A stretch of 64,000 nt of DNA, from positions 310,001 to 374,000 of the forward strand of contig NZ_JBLLVA010000003.1 in the NCBI RefSeq assembly GCF_047739745.1, given 5' to 3'. Below are positions 48,876-57,779 of the stretch, piece after piece. This DNA comes from Pseudaminobacter sp047739745. Its GTDB lineage: Bacteria > Pseudomonadota > Alphaproteobacteria > Rhizobiales > Rhizobiaceae. The notes beneath the pieces are model-generated. The model did not search any database. It worked only from the letters and a program-made list of their open reading frames with translations, and was not told the origin of the DNA. The translations under genes and the position numbers were made by a program. The first letter of the stretch is position 1. The number at the start of each line of letters is the position of its first letter.

Positions 48876-51235
48876 GCCGCCTCCTCCCGCTCCGCTTCAG
48901 TTGTCTTTTCCTCGCTTGCGGCGCGGATCGCCTCCAGCACGCGGCGTGGCGTCATCGGCGAGCGCAGAAGTTCGGCGCCATAGGGCCGTAGCGCATCGTT
49001 GACAGCGTTGCCGATTGCAGCCGGCGGGGCGATGGCACCCCCCTCGCCTATGCCCTTCACGCCGAACTCGGTATAGGGCGACAGCGTCTCCATATGGTCT
49101 AGCCTCGGTGCCGGAACTTCTGTGGGTCCCGGCAGAAGATAATCCGCGAAGGTCGACGCCAGCGGCTGACCGGAGGCATCGAAGTTCATTTCTTCATAAA
49201 GCGCCGTGCCAATGCCCTGGGCGAGGCCGCCGTAAATCTGACCGTCCACCACCATCGGATTGATCAGCTTGCCGCCGTCCTCGACGATGACATAGTCGAG
49301 GATCTCGATGTCGCCGATTTCGGGATCGACGGCGACGAGCGCAACATGGGCGGCGTAGCTGAAGGTGCCGGAATCCCGCACCGGCTTGAAACCGATAGTC
49401 GACTCCAGACCACGCGGATCGACGGCTTCCGGAAGGTCCTGCGGGCGCCGATACCAGGTGTGGGCAATCTCCTCGAAGGTAACGCTGCCGGAAGGTCCGA
49501 CGACCTTGCCGTGGGCGATCTCCACATCCTTCGGATCTGCCTGCAGCAGGTGCGCACCGATGCGCTTCGCCATGCCCGCAACCTCGCGCGATGCGGTCGC
49601 GACCGCACCGCCGGCCATCACCGCGCAACGCGAGCCCCAGCTTCCCGTCGAATAGGGCGTGTATTCGGTGTCGCCGTGGACGAGCTTGATCTTGGCGGTC
49701 TCGATGCCGAGGATTTCGTGAGCGACCTGGGCCAGCGTCGTTTCCATGCTCTGGCCATGCGAATGAACGCCGACGCGCAGTTCTAGACCGCCATCCGGCG
49801 TCATGCGGGCGGTGGCCTGCTCGTGGCCAGGCACCATCGGTATGCCCCAGCCGGAATAGACCGAGGTGCCGTGCGCGGCCTGCTCGCAGTAAATGGAATG
49901 ACCGATGCCGATCAGCCTGCCATCGGGTTCCGGGTGCTTCTGGCGCTCGCGGATCGCCTTCAGGTCCATCGCCGCAAGGGCGCGCTCAAGCGCCTCCGGA
50001 TAGTCGCCGCTGTCGAAATGCTTTTTGGTGATGTTGTCGAACGGCATCTGCTCGGGCTTGACGAGATTCTTCATGCGAACCTCGTGCGGTTCGATGCCCG
50101 CCTCGCGAGCAACCGCATCGAGCACCAGTTCGAGCGCGTAGCAGACGCCGGTTCGGGCGACGCCGCGATAGGGCAGGATCGGGCACTTGTTGGTGGCGAC
50201 CGACCAGGTGCGGCAGCGATAGGCTGGAAAGTCGTATGGCCCCGGCAGAATGCTGGCGACCTGGGCTGCTTCCAGGCAGGCCGAAAACGGATAGGACGAA
50301 TAGGCACCGGAATCGACTGTCGCCTCACAGTCGATGCCGCGCAGCTTGCCGTCGCGATCGGCATAGGCAGTGATGCGATAGTGGTGCTCGCGGCAGTTCG
50401 CGCCAGCCGTCAGGTGCTCACGGCGGTCCTCGATCCAGCGAACGGGATGACCACAGCGCATTGCCAGCCAGCCAAGACACACGTCTTCCGGCAGCAGGAT
50501 GCCCTTATAGCCGAAACCGCCGCCGACGTCCGGCGAAACGATGCGCACCTGCGCCTGATCGAGGCCGAGGCATTCGGCCAGGCCGGTGCGGACAATGTGC
50601 GGCATCTGGGTGCCCGTATAGAGCACGAGCTGCTCCATGCGCTTGTCCCAATAGGCCACGGTCCCGCGGCCTTCCATCGGGGCCATGCTCTGGCGCGCGG
50701 TGGAGATTTCGCGGCTTATCTTGATCGGCGCGTCAAACGCCGTCTCGATGTCGATATCGACGAAGGTCTCCAGAAAAACGTTGTCGCCCCAGTGTTCGTG
50801 AACCAGCGCCGACTCCGGACTACGCGCTGCAATCATGTCGTGGACGGCCGGAAGCTCGTCCAGATCGACCTCCACGGCGGCGGCCACATCCTCAGCCTGC
50901 GCCCGCGTATCGCCGACGCACATCGCGATGAGTTCACCGACCTGACGGACCTTTTCGAAGGCGAGGATCGGCTGTTCCGAGGCCTTGAAGCCAGCCAGAC
51001 CGGACACGGCGACAATAGGCTTCACACCTTCAAGATCGGCGGCGATGAAGACACGGTCGCGGCAGGTGTCGGGAACCCGGATCTCTCCGACCTTGGCGTG
51101 AGCCAGCGGCGAGCGCACGAAGGCGACATCCTTCATGCCTGCAAGCCGAATGTCGGCAACAAACTGGCCGCGGCCGCGAAGGAGACGGTCATCCTCCTTG
51201 CGCAGCAATGAGGCACCGACGCCCTGTTCAGTCAT
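48872..51235 (-). CDS. Mo-hydroxylase large, molybdopterin-binding subunit
   Basis: A 787-residue protein of the xanthine dehydrogenase/CoxL superfamily. VGGGFGYKG (substrate channel loop) and the catalytic glutamate in VKGIGEGGAIAPPAAIG can be seen. The typical RGAGRPE loop is replaced by PYRGVARTGVCYALE and there is no AYRCSFR as in true CO dehydrogenase, so it should oxidise an aldehyde or N-heterocycle rather than CO. The CoxL-like label refers to the family only. It is the first gene of the operon, after a palindromic element at 51332. Confidence 0.9.
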   Translation of the reverse strand: MTEQGVGASLLRKEDDRLLRGRGQFVADIRLAGMKDVAFVRSPLAHAKVGEIRVPDTCRDRVFIAADLEGVKPIVAVSGLAGFKASEQPILAFEKVRQVGELIAMCVGDTRAQAEDVAAAVEVDLDELPAVHDMIAARSPESALVHEHWGDNVFLETFVDIDIETAFDAPIKISREISTARQSMAPMEGRGTVAYWDKRMEQLVLYTGTQMPHIVRTGLAECLGLDQAQVRIVSPDVGGGFGYKGILLPEDVCLGWLAMRCGHPVRWIEDRREHLTAGANCREHHYRITAYADRDGKLRGIDCEATVDSGAYSSYPFSACLEAAQVASILPGPYDFPAYRCRTWSVATNKCPILPYRGVARTGVCYALELVLDAVAREAGIEPHEVRMKNLVKPEQMPFDNITKKHFDSGDYPEALERALAAMDLKAIRERQKHPEPDGRLIGIGHSIYCEQAAHGTSVYSGWGIPMVPGHEQATARMTPDGGLELRVGVHSHGQSMETTLAQVAHEILGIETAKIKLVHGDTEYTPYSTGSWGSRCAVMAGGAVATASREVAGMAKRIGAHLLQADPKDVEIAHGKVVGPSGSVTFEEIAHTWYRRPQDLPEAVDPRGLESTIGFKPVRDSGTFSYAAHVALVAVDPEIGDIEILDYVIVEDGGKLINPMVVDGQIYGGLAQGIGTALYEEMNFDASGQPLASTFADYLLPGPTEVPAPRLDHMETLSPYTEFGVKGIGEGGAIAPPAAIGNAVNDALRPYGAELLRSPMTPRRVLEAIRAASEEKTTEAEREEAA

Positions 51236-51331
51236 ACTCGTCCTCCTCTGGCCCTTGGGAAGGGTTCAACCGGCATCGGCAGATTTCGGGATGCCGCCGG
51301 CTAACCGAGCGGTTCGCCTGTTGCGTCGCCA

Positions 51332-51363
51332 TATCATCTTATTTTTGGAATGATAGCAAGACT
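51332..51363. promoter_or_regulatory. Palindromic element upstream of the Mo-hydroxylase operon
   Basis: TATCATCTTATTTTTGG then AATGATAGCAAGACT: ATCAT..ATGAT with starts 17 bases apart, the same arrangement as at 42369-42401. It lies about 100 bases before the large-subunit start. Confidence 0.5.
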
Positions 51364-51469
51364 TATTTGGCGGCGTCGCTGCCGCGTCAGGCTGGCGTTC
51401 GCTTGGGATATCCTCAACTGTGGGCGGCGCCACTATAGGACACCGCCCCCAAAACGCATCTGTCAAATC

Positions 51470-52855
51470 TTAGGCCAGCTTGACCTCGGCCCCAAGCTTC
51501 ATCAGCGATTGCTTGGCATCGCCGAACAGCATCGAGGTTCTCGGCGATACGAAGAGATCGTTCTCGACGCCGGAGAAGCCCGCGCCCTTGCCGCGCTTCA
51601 GCACGATCACGCTCTTGGAATCCGACACGTTGAGGATCGGCATGCCATAGATGGGCGAGGACTTGTTGGTGCGCGCCGCCGGATTGACCACGTCGTTGGC
51701 GCCCACCACCAGAGCGACATCGGTATCGGCGAAGCGCTGGTTGATGTCTTCCATGTCGACGAGCTTGTCATAGGAGATGCCGGCTTCGGCAAGCAGCACA
51801 TTCATATGGCCCGGCATACGCCCGGCAACCGGATGGATGGCGAAGCGGACATCCACGCCCCTCTTTTCCAGGAGATCCACGAGTTCGCGGGCCTGATGCT
51901 GTGCCTGGGCAACGGCCAGGCCGTAGCCGGGCACGATGATGACGCGCCGGGAAAAGGCGAGCCGCAGCGCTGCGTCGTCGGCGCTGATGGGCGCCATTTC
52001 GCCGCCGGCTCCGGATGCCGCCGCTTCGTCCGATGCCGCCGAGCCGAACGCTCCGAAAAGCACGTTCGAAAACGAACGGTTCATCGCCTTGCTCATGGCG
52101 ATCGACAGAATGAAGCCACTGGCGCCATCCAGCGCACCGACGACGATCAGGATGTTGTTGTCGAGGGCAAAGCCGGTGGCGACGGCAGCGAGGCCGGCAT
52201 AGGAGTTGAGCAGGGAGACGACCACCGGCATGTCGGCGCCGCCGATCGGCATCACCAACAGGATGCCGACGAGAAGGCCGATGACGCCGATGGCGGCGAA
52301 TGTCCAGACGTCATAGGGATTGACCACCAGCCAGACGAGGCAGCCAACGCCGATGGCGAAGAGCGACAGGTTGAATACGTTCTGGCCTTTGAAGGTGATC
52401 GGCCGCCCAGGCAGGATTTCCTGCAGCTTGCCGAACGCCATGAGGCTGCCGGTGACGGTCAGCGCGCCCAGAAGCACTTCGAAGCCGAGCGCCAGCACAT
52501 GGCCGTGCGTGAGGTGCTGCGTGTCGTAGCTGTGGATATATTCGCCGATGCCGACCAGCGTGGCGGCGAGCGCGCCGAAAGCGTGGCTGAAGGCGATGCG
52601 CTGCGGCATGGCCGTCATCGGCACCCACATGCCGAGCGGATAGCCGATCAGTGCGCCGACGACGGCGCCGACCGCCAGCCATTCAAAGGTGACTATGCGC
52701 TGATGAAGCAGTGTCGCGGCAACGGCGACCAGCATGCCGAGGGCGGCCATCTGCATACCGCGGCGGGCCGTATCGGGATGGCAGAGCGACCGCAGCGCCA
52801 GAATGAAAAGGGCTGCGGCGAGCAGATAGGCGAGTTGGATGAACGTCTCGGTCAT
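51470..52855 (-). CDS. pntB: NAD(P) transhydrogenase beta subunit
   Basis: A 461-residue protein. The N-terminal half has about nine membrane helices (LAYLLAAALFILALRSL, MAALGMLVAVAATLLH and others); the C-terminal half is the NADP-binding domain with IIVPGYGLAVAQAQHQAREL and DVALVVGANDVVNPAA. It couples proton entry to hydride transfer from NADH to NADP+, making NADPH. It starts 4 bases inside pntAb. Confidence 0.95.
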   Translation of the reverse strand: MTETFIQLAYLLAAALFILALRSLCHPDTARRGMQMAALGMLVAVAATLLHQRIVTFEWLAVGAVVGALIGYPLGMWVPMTAMPQRIAFSHAFGALAATLVGIGEYIHSYDTQHLTHGHVLALGFEVLLGALTVTGSLMAFGKLQEILPGRPITFKGQNVFNLSLFAIGVGCLVWLVVNPYDVWTFAAIGVIGLLVGILLVMPIGGADMPVVVSLLNSYAGLAAVATGFALDNNILIVVGALDGASGFILSIAMSKAMNRSFSNVLFGAFGSAASDEAAASGAGGEMAPISADDAALRLAFSRRVIIVPGYGLAVAQAQHQARELVDLLEKRGVDVRFAIHPVAGRMPGHMNVLLAEAGISYDKLVDMEDINQRFADTDVALVVGANDVVNPAARTNKSSPIYGMPILNVSDSKSVIVLKRGKGAGFSGVENDLFVSPRTSMLFGDAKQSLMKLGAEVKLA

Positions 52856-53175
52856 TGATGGTCAGCGCCCTTGCGCTCTCCCTTGTTCGCGGTCTTGGCG
52901 GGGCCGAACATCGCCAGCATGCGGTCGGTGATGAGAAAGCCGCCGACGACGTTGGCCATCGCGCAGGCGACGGCAACGGCGCCGAGCACGGTGCTGATCG
53001 GTCCCTGGTCTGAACCCGCCAGGACCAGCGAGGCGACCAGCGAGATGCCTGAGATCGCATTGGTCGCGGCCATCAGCGGCGTATGAAGCAGCGGCGGGAT
53101 GCGGCTGATGGTCTGGAAGCCGACAAAGCCGGCAAGCATGAAAACGAATAGTTGGATGACAGCGGTGGACGTCAT
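52852..53175 (-). CDS. pntAb: NAD(P) transhydrogenase alpha-2 (membrane) subunit
   Basis: A 107-residue protein from ATG 53175 (GGAGGATCG upstream). It is three membrane helices (IQLFVFMLAGFVGFQTI, TPLMAATNAISGISLVASLV, TVLGAVAVACAMANVVGGFL), matching the separate PntAb subunit of alphaproteobacteria. Between pntA and this gene is a short hairpin at 53231-53251 that may adjust mRNA levels. Confidence 0.93.
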   Translation of the reverse strand: MTSTAVIQLFVFMLAGFVGFQTISRIPPLLHTPLMAATNAISGISLVASLVLAGSDQGPISTVLGAVAVACAMANVVGGFLITDRMLAMFGPAKTANKGERKGADHQ

Positions 53176-53301
53176 ATCGATCCTCCAAGATCGTGAGCGC
53201 AGCCGGTTCGGCGGCGCGAGCGAAGGCATTCTCCCGCGAGGCTCGCGGGAGGGGTAAAGCGGCGGGCTTGCGGCCCCGCCAGATCGCGGATGAGAGGCTG
53301 C

Positions 53302-54441
53302 TTAGTTAAGCGTCGCCTTCAGAAAGGCCGGATGAACGACGGCACCGTTACGCGTGAGATTGGTGCTCTTGATCAGTTCGTCTTCCCAATCGATCGCCAG
53401 GCTCGACTTGGACTGGTCGACCATGGTCGACACGAAGCTGTAGAGGTTGCGTGCGTAAAGGTTCGACGCTGTCGCGGCGACTTTCGAAATGGTCGAGTTG
53501 CCGATGATCTTGACACCGCGCGCGGTGGTGACGATCTCGCCGGCTTTCGAGCCTTCGATGTTGCCGCCGCGCTCGACCGCGAGGTCGACCAAAACCGAGC
53601 CGGCTCGCATGGTGTCGATCATCGCCTGGGTGACCAGCCTCGGCGCCGGACGGCCGGGAATAAGAGCCGTGGTGATGACAATATCCTGCCGGCCGATATG
53701 GGTAGCGATAAGCTCGGCCTGCCTTGCCTGATATTCCTTCGACATTTCCTTGGCGTAGCCGCCGGCGGATTCCGCAGCCTTGAACTCCTCGTCCTCGACG
53801 GCGACGAACCGCGCGCCGAGCGACTCAACCTGCTCCTTGGCGGCCGGGCGCACGTCGGTCGCCGAGACGACCGCGCCGAGACGGCGGGCCGTTGCAATCG
53901 CCTGCAGACCGGCCACGCCGGCGCCCATGACGAATATCTGCGCCGCAGGCACGGTTCCCGCCGCCGTCATCATCATCGGCAGCGAGCGGGTGAACTCGGC
54001 CGAGGCGTCGATCACCGCGCGATAGCCGGAAAGGTTTGCCTGGCTGGACAGCACATCCATCGCCTGCGCGCGCGTGATGCGCGGCATCAACTCCATTGCG
54101 AAGGCGGAAACGCCAGCGCTCGCCATGACATCGAGCCCGGCTTCCGGCCTATGCGGGTCCATGGTGGCGATGACGATTGCCCCAGGTTTGCAGGCCCGAA
54201 TGACATCGCCGCTCGGCCGGTTCACGGCGAGCACGATGTCCGCATCTTTCACGGCCGACACGGCATCGGGAACGAGCCTGGCGCCGGCCTCTTCAAAATC
54301 CTTATCCGCAATACCCGCGCCGCCGCCTGCGCCGCCCTGAATCGAAACCTTGCCGCCCAGCGTCTCGTACTTCCTGACCGTCTCGGGCGTGGCAGCAACC
54401 CGCGCGTCGGTCATCGTGTCGGACAAAACCGCAATATGCAT
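53302..54441 (-). CDS. pntA: NAD(P) transhydrogenase alpha-1 (NAD-binding) subunit
   Basis: A 379-residue protein; ATG 54441 is preferred because AGGAG lies 9 bases upstream. MHIAVLSDTMTDARVAATPE at the start, the NAD fold IFVMGAGVAGLQAIATARRL in the middle and RPAPRLVTQAMIDTMRAGSV belong to the alanine dehydrogenase/PntA family. It forms with PntAb and PntB the proton-translocating transhydrogenase. Its NADPH could serve the F420 reductase encoded at the right edge. Confidence 0.95.
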   Translation of the reverse strand: MHIAVLSDTMTDARVAATPETVRKYETLGGKVSIQGGAGGGAGIADKDFEEAGARLVPDAVSAVKDADIVLAVNRPSGDVIRACKPGAIVIATMDPHRPEAGLDVMASAGVSAFAMELMPRITRAQAMDVLSSQANLSGYRAVIDASAEFTRSLPMMMTAAGTVPAAQIFVMGAGVAGLQAIATARRLGAVVSATDVRPAAKEQVESLGARFVAVEDEEFKAAESAGGYAKEMSKEYQARQAELIATHIGRQDIVITTALIPGRPAPRLVTQAMIDTMRAGSVLVDLAVERGGNIEGSKAGEIVTTARGVKIIGNSTISKVAATASNLYARNLYSFVSTMVDQSKSSLAIDWEDELIKSTNLTRNGAVVHPAFLKATLN

Positions 54442-54539
54442 GACCCTCATCTCCTGAAAATCGAACGACGGCAGGGACCATCGACGCAATTTGCCGGACT
54501 TGCCCTAACGTCCACATGACTTTGCGCCTGGTTCAAACC

Positions 54540-54575
54540 GAAGTCAACCTATTTATAGTAAGATAGAATCATTTT
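54540..54575. promoter_or_regulatory. Possible control site upstream of pntA
   Basis: AAGTCAACCTATTTATAG then TAAGATAGAATCATTTTGG. The first ten bases recur at 58849 (GTCAACCTAT) and, with one change, before the GntR gene (GTGAACCTATTTGT on the minus strand near 46513). On the minus strand it provides a TTGACT that could act as a -35 box. Confidence 0.35.
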
Positions 54576-54612
54576 GGAGCCAGACCATCCTTCAGGCACA
54601 CGGATCATGAAC

Positions 54613-54641
54613 AAAAAAAGGGCCCAGCCTTGGCTGGACCC
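54613..54641 (-). terminator. Rho-independent terminator of the M20 deacylase gene
   Basis: On the minus strand GGGTCCAGCC AA GGCTGGGCCC followed by seven T. It lies about 30 bases after the stop codon at 54672. Confidence 0.85.
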
Positions 54642-54671
54642 CTCTTCGAGATTTGACAGTAATGCGCCGGT

Positions 54672-55949
54672 TTACCGGGCGGCTTCCCCGTTGCACCAGT
54701 CGTAGATGCTCAACGCCATGACCTTGATCGAGGTCAGGTAGTCGTCAATCGACACATATTCGTCATTGGCGTGCATGACGGCGGTCGAGCCCGGCCCGAA
54801 GATCACCGTCGGCGTGCTGCCGTAGCTGTTGAGGAAGCGCGTGTCGGCCGCGCCCTGGCGTCCGCTGATCACCGGGGTCTTTCCGGTCACTTCGGTGTAG
54901 GTGCGGCAGACCGTCTCCACGATCGCGTGCTCGCGCGGAATTTCCGACGCCTCGGCGTCATAGCCGACGAAGCGCACGACCGGCGGACGATCGCGCATCC
55001 ACTCATCTTCGGCGGCAACCCTGGCGATCTTGTCGACCAGGCTTTGCTTGACGCCCTCGTGGTCCTCGCCCGGAACCGTGCCGATCGAGCCCTTGAGCAC
55101 AGCACTTGCCGGGAAGGCGCTCGGATAATTGCCGGCCTGGAAGCTGCCGATGATGCAGGGCAGCGAGTCCAGCGCATTCGGGTAGAGCGGATGCTTGACG
55201 GTGGCGACGCGATGATCCTCAAGCTCCTGCACCGCCTTGACGATCTTGTTGCCGAGATCGATGGCGCTGATGCCGAGATAGCGCTGCTGGATGCCCGCCG
55301 GCTTGCCCTGGACGTCGATCTGGAACCAGATGCGGCCGATGCAGGCAGGCTGCACGGCCAGGTCGCTGGTCTCGCCGGAAATGCCGGCGTCAGCCTTGTA
55401 GCCGCGAATGACGGTGTCGAGCGTGCCGTGGCCGCTGACCTCCTCGTCGATGACGACATTGATCAGCACGTCGCCCTTCGGCGTCAGGCCGAGTTCCTTG
55501 AGATACTGGACGGCCAGGATGTGGCTGGCGACGCCGCTCTTCATATCGCAGGAGCCACGGCCATAGATGCGGCCATCCTTGATTTTCGCCGACCACGGAT
55601 CGTCGCTCCAGCCCTCGCCATTGCCGACGGGAATGACGTCGGTATGGCCGTTGAGCAGCAGCGAACGGCCGCCGCCGGTGCCCTTGAGCGTGGCGACGAT
55701 GTTGGGGCGGCCTTCATAGCCGCGATCGACCGGCCGGTAACCTGGGTGTTTCTTCAGCTCTTCCCAGTCGGTGTCCCACATGTCGACATCGAGGCCGATC
55801 TTTTTCATGTATTCGGACACATATTTCTGGATGGCGGCTTCGTCGCCTGTAACGCTTGGAATCGCGATCATTTCCTGAAGGAACGTGATCGCCTGGTCGC
55901 GGCTCTGGTCGACCTTGTCTAGAATCTTCTGGCGGTTGGCATCAGTCAT
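54672..55949 (-). CDS. ArgE/DapE-type M20 deacylase
   Basis: A 425-residue metallopeptidase-family enzyme. Zinc ligands and catalytic residues lie in LLNGHTDVIPVG, YGRGSCDMKSG and VVIDEEVSGHGTLDTV; STAVMHANDEYV carries the last histidine. Enzymes of this family remove acyl or amide groups (N-acetylornithine, succinyl-diaminopimelate, N-carbamoyl or peptide bonds). Exact substrate unknown; the combination with DpaL and a Mo-hydroxylase recalls the ygeX-ygeY-xdh region of E. coli (inference). Confidence 0.85.
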   Translation of the reverse strand: MTDANRQKILDKVDQSRDQAITFLQEMIAIPSVTGDEAAIQKYVSEYMKKIGLDVDMWDTDWEELKKHPGYRPVDRGYEGRPNIVATLKGTGGGRSLLLNGHTDVIPVGNGEGWSDDPWSAKIKDGRIYGRGSCDMKSGVASHILAVQYLKELGLTPKGDVLINVVIDEEVSGHGTLDTVIRGYKADAGISGETSDLAVQPACIGRIWFQIDVQGKPAGIQQRYLGISAIDLGNKIVKAVQELEDHRVATVKHPLYPNALDSLPCIIGSFQAGNYPSAFPASAVLKGSIGTVPGEDHEGVKQSLVDKIARVAAEDEWMRDRPPVVRFVGYDAEASEIPREHAIVETVCRTYTEVTGKTPVISGRQGAADTRFLNSYGSTPTVIFGPGSTAVMHANDEYVSIDDYLTSIKVMALSIYDWCNGEAAR

Positions 55950-55987
55950 GGAGAAGGGCTCCGAAATCCTGCTTGGCGGCTGTGCTT

Positions 55988-56012
55988 GCCCCGTGCGCGG
56001 ACCGCACGGGGC
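55988..56012. terminator. Hairpin between the oxidoreductase and deacylase genes
   Basis: GCCCCGTGCG CGGAC CGCACGGGGC, a perfect 10-bp stem without a good T-run. It could reduce read-through from the oxidoreductase gene into the deacylase gene. Confidence 0.5.
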
Positions 56013-56027
56013 TTTGATGCGGTGGGC

Positions 56028-56984
56028 TCAGCGATTCTTGAGGCGGGGGATGATGTCGCGAGCGATCGTCTCGACCTGATCCATCTCGTACTTGTAGGGA
56101 ACGAAGATGATCTTCTGGACGCCGGCGTCCAGATGCTCGCGCAACTGCTCGACGCACTCGTCGACCGAACCCATGATGGCGCTCTCACGCGAGCAGTCGC
56201 TGTGCTCGGGGAAGTCCCACTCCTTGTTCAGCCAGTCCATCATCTCGTCGCGGACGGCTGCCTTGGACGGGCCAACCATGATCGGGAGCTGCGAGGCGTT
56301 CATTAGCGTATCCGGATCCTTGCCGGCTTCCTGGGCGAAGTTGCGGATCTTTGCCCAGGACTTCTTGAAGTCCTCCGGGCGATAGAAATAGGTCAACCAG
56401 CCATCACCATCGACGGCGGCGCGCTGCAGCACGCGGTCGACATAGCCGCCGATCAGAATCGGCATGCGCGGCTGCTGGAACGGCTTCGGATACATGACAG
56501 CCGACGAGATCTTGTGGTTCATGTATTCGCCGCTGACCTTTTCCTCGGTCCACAGGCGGTTCAGGATCTCGAGGTTCTCGGCCATGAACTTGCCGCGCTT
56601 TTCGAACGGAATGCCGACGGCGTCGAACTCGCGCTTGTACCAGCCGGAGGCCATGCCCATGATCAGGCGACCTTCCGAAAGCTGATCCATGCTCGAAAGC
56701 TGCTTGGCGAGCGCCACCGGGTTGCGCAGCGGCAGGACGAGGATGCCCGTGCCCATCTTGATGCGGGTGGTGCGCGCGGCAATGCCGGTGAGCACGGTCA
56801 GAGAATCGATGATCGGGAAGTTGGGGTCAACGCCAAGCAGCATGTGGTCCCAGACCCAGACCGAATCGAAGCCCAGTTCCTCGACGCGCACGCCGTATTC
56901 GATAAGTTTCTTGGCGTTCGGCATTTCCGGATAGGCGGTGAAATTGCGCGCGGCGATGCCGAACGTGTTGCTCAGTTTGGTCAT
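56028..56984 (-). CDS. Luciferase-like oxidoreductase, probably F420-dependent
   Basis: A 318-residue LLM-family TIM barrel. NAKKLIEYGVRVEELGFDSV, WVWDHMLLG, RTTRIKMGTGILVLPLRNPV, SMDQLSEGRLIMGMASGW are classical. The family uses either FMN or F420; the neighbouring F420 biosynthesis genes favour F420. GGAGG precedes the ATG. It is in line with the CoA-transferase genes (24 bases apart), so it may oxidise or reduce a CoA or acid intermediate of the same pathway. Confidence 0.85.
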   Translation of the reverse strand: MTKLSNTFGIAARNFTAYPEMPNAKKLIEYGVRVEELGFDSVWVWDHMLLGVDPNFPIIDSLTVLTGIAARTTRIKMGTGILVLPLRNPVALAKQLSSMDQLSEGRLIMGMASGWYKREFDAVGIPFEKRGKFMAENLEILNRLWTEEKVSGEYMNHKISSAVMYPKPFQQPRMPILIGGYVDRVLQRAAVDGDGWLTYFYRPEDFKKSWAKIRNFAQEAGKDPDTLMNASQLPIMVGPSKAAVRDEMMDWLNKEWDFPEHSDCSRESAIMGSVDECVEQLREHLDAGVQKIIFVPYKYEMDQVETIARDIIPRLKNR

Positions 56985-57008
56985 GTAAATTCCTCCAGAT
57001 GAATTGGA

Positions 57009-57779
57009 TCAGGCCGTGAACAGGCGTTCGGGATCGAGGCGCCGCAGGATTTCGAGTTCGTGGTCGGTGGGCGGCTCGGTGACCGCGACCTTCTCGTCGA
57101 AGACCAGATCGAAGCCGGTATTGTCCTGAACGTTCTCGCGGGTAATGCCGGGATTGAGCGCCAGCACCTTCATGCGCCGCGTCTTGTCGTCGAAGCCGAA
57201 CACTGCGAGTTCCGTGATGACGCGGAACATGCCGCCGGCAGGCAGGCCGCTTTCGCCGCGGCTCGTACCGCCGCGGATGAAGCCCGGGCTGGTGATGAAA
57301 TCGACCTTCTCCACGAAGCGCCGCTTCTCGTGCTTCATGGCGACGATCATGTTGGTGAGGCTCGAAATGTCGTTGCCGCCACCGGTGCCGGGAAGGCGCG
57401 TCTTCGGGTCCGATGGATCGCCGATGAAAGACGAATTCAGATTGCCATACTGATCAATCTGGGCGCCACCCATGAAGCCGATGTCGACATAGCCGCGCTG
57501 CAGCAACAGCAGCACTTCGGCACTGCCGAGCACCATGTTGGCGCGCTTGGTGCAGCGCTGGTCATTGGTGGAGGGCGGCAGCTTGCCGGGCTCCACGAAG
57601 GCGCCGACGACGCCGCCCTCGAACAGGATGGTCAGACCCGGGCAACGCAGCTGCTGTGCAAGCGTGGCGGCCAGAAGCGGAACGCCGACACCTGCAAACA
57701 CCACCTGCCCGTCGCGCAACTGGCGCGCACTCAAAATCGCCAGGATTTCGCTGGCGGTATAGCGCTGCGTGTCAGTCAT
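57009..57779 (-). CDS. CoA-transferase (family I) beta subunit
   Basis: A 256-residue protein. ILSARQLRDGQVVFAGVGVP at the start and LTILFEGGVVGAF with the possible catalytic glutamate (ExG) near residue 55, then VDIGFMGGAQIDQYGNLNSS. Similar to glutaconate CoA-transferase B and the IpdB ring-cleavage subunit of steroid-degrading bacteria. It overlaps the alpha-subunit gene by 8 bases. It may activate a carboxylic acid or cleave a cyclic CoA ester. Confidence 0.88.
   Translation of the reverse strand: MTDTQRYTASEILAILSARQLRDGQVVFAGVGVPLLAATLAQQLRCPGLTILFEGGVVGAFVEPGKLPPSTNDQRCTKRANMVLGSAEVLLLLQRGYVDIGFMGGAQIDQYGNLNSSFIGDPSDPKTRLPGTGGGNDISSLTNMIVAMKHEKRRFVEKVDFITSPGFIRGGTSRGESGLPAGGMFRVITELAVFGFDDKTRRMKVLALNPGITRENVQDNTGFDLVFDEKVAVTEPPTDHELEILRRLDPERLFTA

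Noticed and set aside
46819..51235. Aerobic CO dehydrogenase (coxMSL)
   Set aside because: The large subunit lacks the AYRCSFR loop of form I CO dehydrogenase and the gene order is large-medium-small with a fused CoxG domain.
53231..53251. CTCCCGCGA..TCGCGGGAG hairpin as an operon terminator inside pnt
   Set aside because: No T-run and it separates subunits that must be made together; an intercistronic mRNA structure is more likely.
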